Shown: piece after piece, positions 62,712-64,000 of the stretch
Position numbering within the stretch: position 1 is the stretch's first letter
How the letters are laid out: every line of letters begins with the position of its first letter
Origin: Planctomycetota bacterium
Lineage (GTDB): Bacteria > Planctomycetota > Planctomycetia > Pirellulales > PALSA-1355
Direction of reading: 5' to 3'
Assembly (NCBI GenBank): GCA_003389325.1
Contig: QQVE01000050.1
Coordinates: forward strand, 1 to 64,000
Length of the DNA stretch: 64,000 bases
The notes under the pieces: model-generated
What the model was told of the DNA's origin: nothing
What the model saw: the letters and a program-made list of their open reading frames with translations, nothing else
The model's database searches: none
Made by a program: the position numbers and the translations under genes

Positions 62712-63761
62712 CTAGTGCACTTGCAGGTCTTGCGAGGCGTTGATCGAGGAGCCGGGAATGGCCGGCAACCCCAGGAGCTTCAGTGCCAGGTTGCCGCCGT
62801 CGCCATTGCGAATCGGCTGCTGACCCCGCTCGACATAGTCGGGCCGGCCGTCCTGCGGGTCGACACGGGTCGACCGGTTCAAGGCGTACAGATCGCCGCC
62901 CTTGGCAACGCCGGCACCCCAGACGTAGAACGGGATCATGTAGTTGAGCGGATTGGTGTTGAAGCCGTGGTTGAAATTGACGCCGCCGTGATCGGCCGAA
63001 AGGATCAATGTCGTCTTGCCGCTCAGTCGCTCGTCGCTGTCGATGAACGCCAGCAGCTTGCCCAGGTACCCGTCGACGGTTTTCAGCGCCTCATTGTACT
63101 CGGGACTGCCCCATTTCTTGGAGTGGCCGGTCGAATCGGTATCGCGAAAGTGAACGAAGCTGTAGTGGATCGGGTCGGCTTTCATCTCTTCCACGAAGCG
63201 GTCGAACATCACGCCGCTGTTGCCGTTCTCGACGTAGACGTCGATCTTGTCACGGCCATTCTCCTCACCGGTTGTGTCCGGCGCCCCGGTGCGCTCGTCA
63301 TACGACTGATCGTAGACGACGAACTTGCTCTTCGACGCGAATAGGCCCGTGCGCTTGCCGTGGTCGTGGGCCACATCGAAGGAACTGGCCACGTAGTCGT
63401 GCCGGTTGGTGTGCAGGTTGCGCGTGCCCGGATCAGTGTTGAACGTCCATTCGTGTCCGGCGATGGCTTCGGGCTTCGCCTCCTTGTCGCGCACCGGGCG
63501 GCCGGTCAGCATGCACGTATGGTTGGGCAGCGTGATCGTAAAGTCGTAGTCGGTGCGGGCGTTGTGGGTCCAGGAGCCCTCGGTTTGCAAACGTTTGAAC
63601 GCGGGCAATTCGTCCTCGTCGAGCAGGGCTTCCAAAAAGCGCGGAGCCAGGCCGTCGACACTGATGTGAATCACATACTCGGCCGGTGCATCGGCCGCGG
63701 AACAGACGGAGGCGGCGAGCGGGCCGCCCAGAACCAACGCGACCATAAACAGACTGCGCAT
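62712..63761 (-). CDS. Secreted alkaline-phosphatase-superfamily phosphodiesterase
   Basis: The 349-residue protein has a signal peptide (MRSLFMVALVLGGPLAASVC) and the nucleotide pyrophosphatase/phosphodiesterase pattern: VIHISVDGLAPRFLEALLDE with the first metal Asp, FTITLPNHTCMLTG with the Thr nucleophile (T of TLPNHT), HFRDTDSTGHSKKWG, and TTLILSADHGGVNFNHG with metal-binding D-H. It should hydrolyse phosphodiester or phosphonate bonds outside the cytoplasm. It leads the operon with the propeller and the unknown protein. Confidence 0.88.
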   Translation of the reverse strand: MRSLFMVALVLGGPLAASVCSAADAPAEYVIHISVDGLAPRFLEALLDEDELPAFKRLQTEGSWTHNARTDYDFTITLPNHTCMLTGRPVRDKEAKPEAIAGHEWTFNTDPGTRNLHTNRHDYVASSFDVAHDHGKRTGLFASKSKFVVYDQSYDERTGAPDTTGEENGRDKIDVYVENGNSGVMFDRFVEEMKADPIHYSFVHFRDTDSTGHSKKWGSPEYNEALKTVDGYLGKLLAFIDSDERLSGKTTLILSADHGGVNFNHGFNTNPLNYMIPFYVWGAGVAKGGDLYALNRSTRVDPQDGRPDYVERGQQPIRNGDGGNLALKLLGLPAIPGSSINASQDLQVH

Positions 63762-63854
63762 CGAAAACCCTCGACAAGAACGTACGACCCTGCACTCGCG
63801 GCGCGATCAGCGACCGCGCCTAAGTCCTCCATCATACCCGGCCGCACGCCCGGC

Positions 63855-64000
63855 TTACACCCCGCGGGGGACCGCCCAGTGGTCGCGATATTCACGCCGC
63901 ACTAGGGCCGCGGCGTCCGCGCTGTTGGTGATCCGCTCCGTCGCGGGGTCGAACTCCAGCGCCGCACGCACGCGCGTGGCGATGTTGCCCAAATGGCAGA
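63855..64000 (-). CDS. Gfo/Idh/MocA family oxidoreductase, C-terminal end (partial)
   Basis: Reading in from the right edge, 47 residues are visible, starting CHLGNIATRVRAALEFDPAT and ending EYRDHWAVPRGV before a TAA at 63855-63857. This tail (CHLGNIA..L.FDP..E followed by REYR..W..P) is the typical end of planctomycete Gfo/Idh/MocA dehydrogenases. The rest lies beyond the window. Confidence 0.75.
   Translation of the reverse strand, partial: CHLGNIATRVRAALEFDPATERITNSADAAALVRREYRDHWAVPRGV

Overview
This window is a high-GC (roughly 60-65%, judged by eye) bacterial chromosome segment, almost certainly from a planctomycete, most likely of the Pirellulales. The evidence is two copies of the planctomycete-typical pair of a DUF1549/DUF1553 protein with cytochrome-like CxxCH motifs and a Tat-exported DUF1501 protein, a one-gene sulfatase, three PQQ-type beta-propellers, a DUF1501-linked amidohydrolase, a Gfo/Idh/MocA C-terminus of the planctomycete type, and many predicted secreted proteins of unknown role. 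I see no insertion sequences, prophage, CRISPR array or rRNA.

Layout. 1-30 is the edge of a tRNA. 340-3988 is a GlgE maltosyltransferase plus maltokinase pair (alpha-glucan synthesis from maltose-1-phosphate). 4020-7466 is pyruvate carboxylase, divergent from an M28 peptidase with two PDZ domains (7709-9250). 9325-12373 holds an FKBP isomerase, a sialidase-like BNR protein and an outer-membrane barrel protein. 12643-17367 is the first DUF1549/1553-DUF1501-amidohydrolase operon; its cytochrome-like gene carries an in-frame TGA. 17759-20256 holds a secreted thioredoxin-like protein and an ABC-F ATPase. 20278-30218 is a striking tandem array: a methyltransferase followed by four consecutive TPR/GT41 (SPINDLY/O-GlcNAc-transferase-like) genes. 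30276-33298 encodes a MarC protein and an RND/MMPL exporter. 33823-35103 is a PQQ propeller. 35188-39452 is a run of small secreted or membrane proteins (EF-hand, DUF1328, glycine-zipper, Asp/Tyr-rich), followed by an NTF2-like protein, a cupin and a cysteine hydrolase. After a tRNA-Met come an HtrA-like protease, a sulfatase and an FMN reductase (42426-45981), then a ceramidase-like protein, an enolase-superfamily enzyme and tRNA-Leu (46032-48838). 49027-52115 holds a membrane-anchored PQQ propeller and a PilT-like ATPase. 52140-56765 is the second DUF1501 and DUF1549/1553 pair. 56892-60178 is argC-argJ coupled to a potassium channel. 60264-63761 is a secreted operon of a phosphatase, a propeller and an unknown protein, and the window ends inside an oxidoreductase gene.

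The strongest candidates for new biology are the four-gene GT41 array with its methyltransferase, the interrupted cytochrome-like gene, a secreted Asp/Tyr-rich protein with EF-hand-like loops and a tandemly duplicated domain I cannot name, and a quinoprotein-type propeller with an inserted EF-hand pair. Family names come from recognising motifs by eye; no database search was run.
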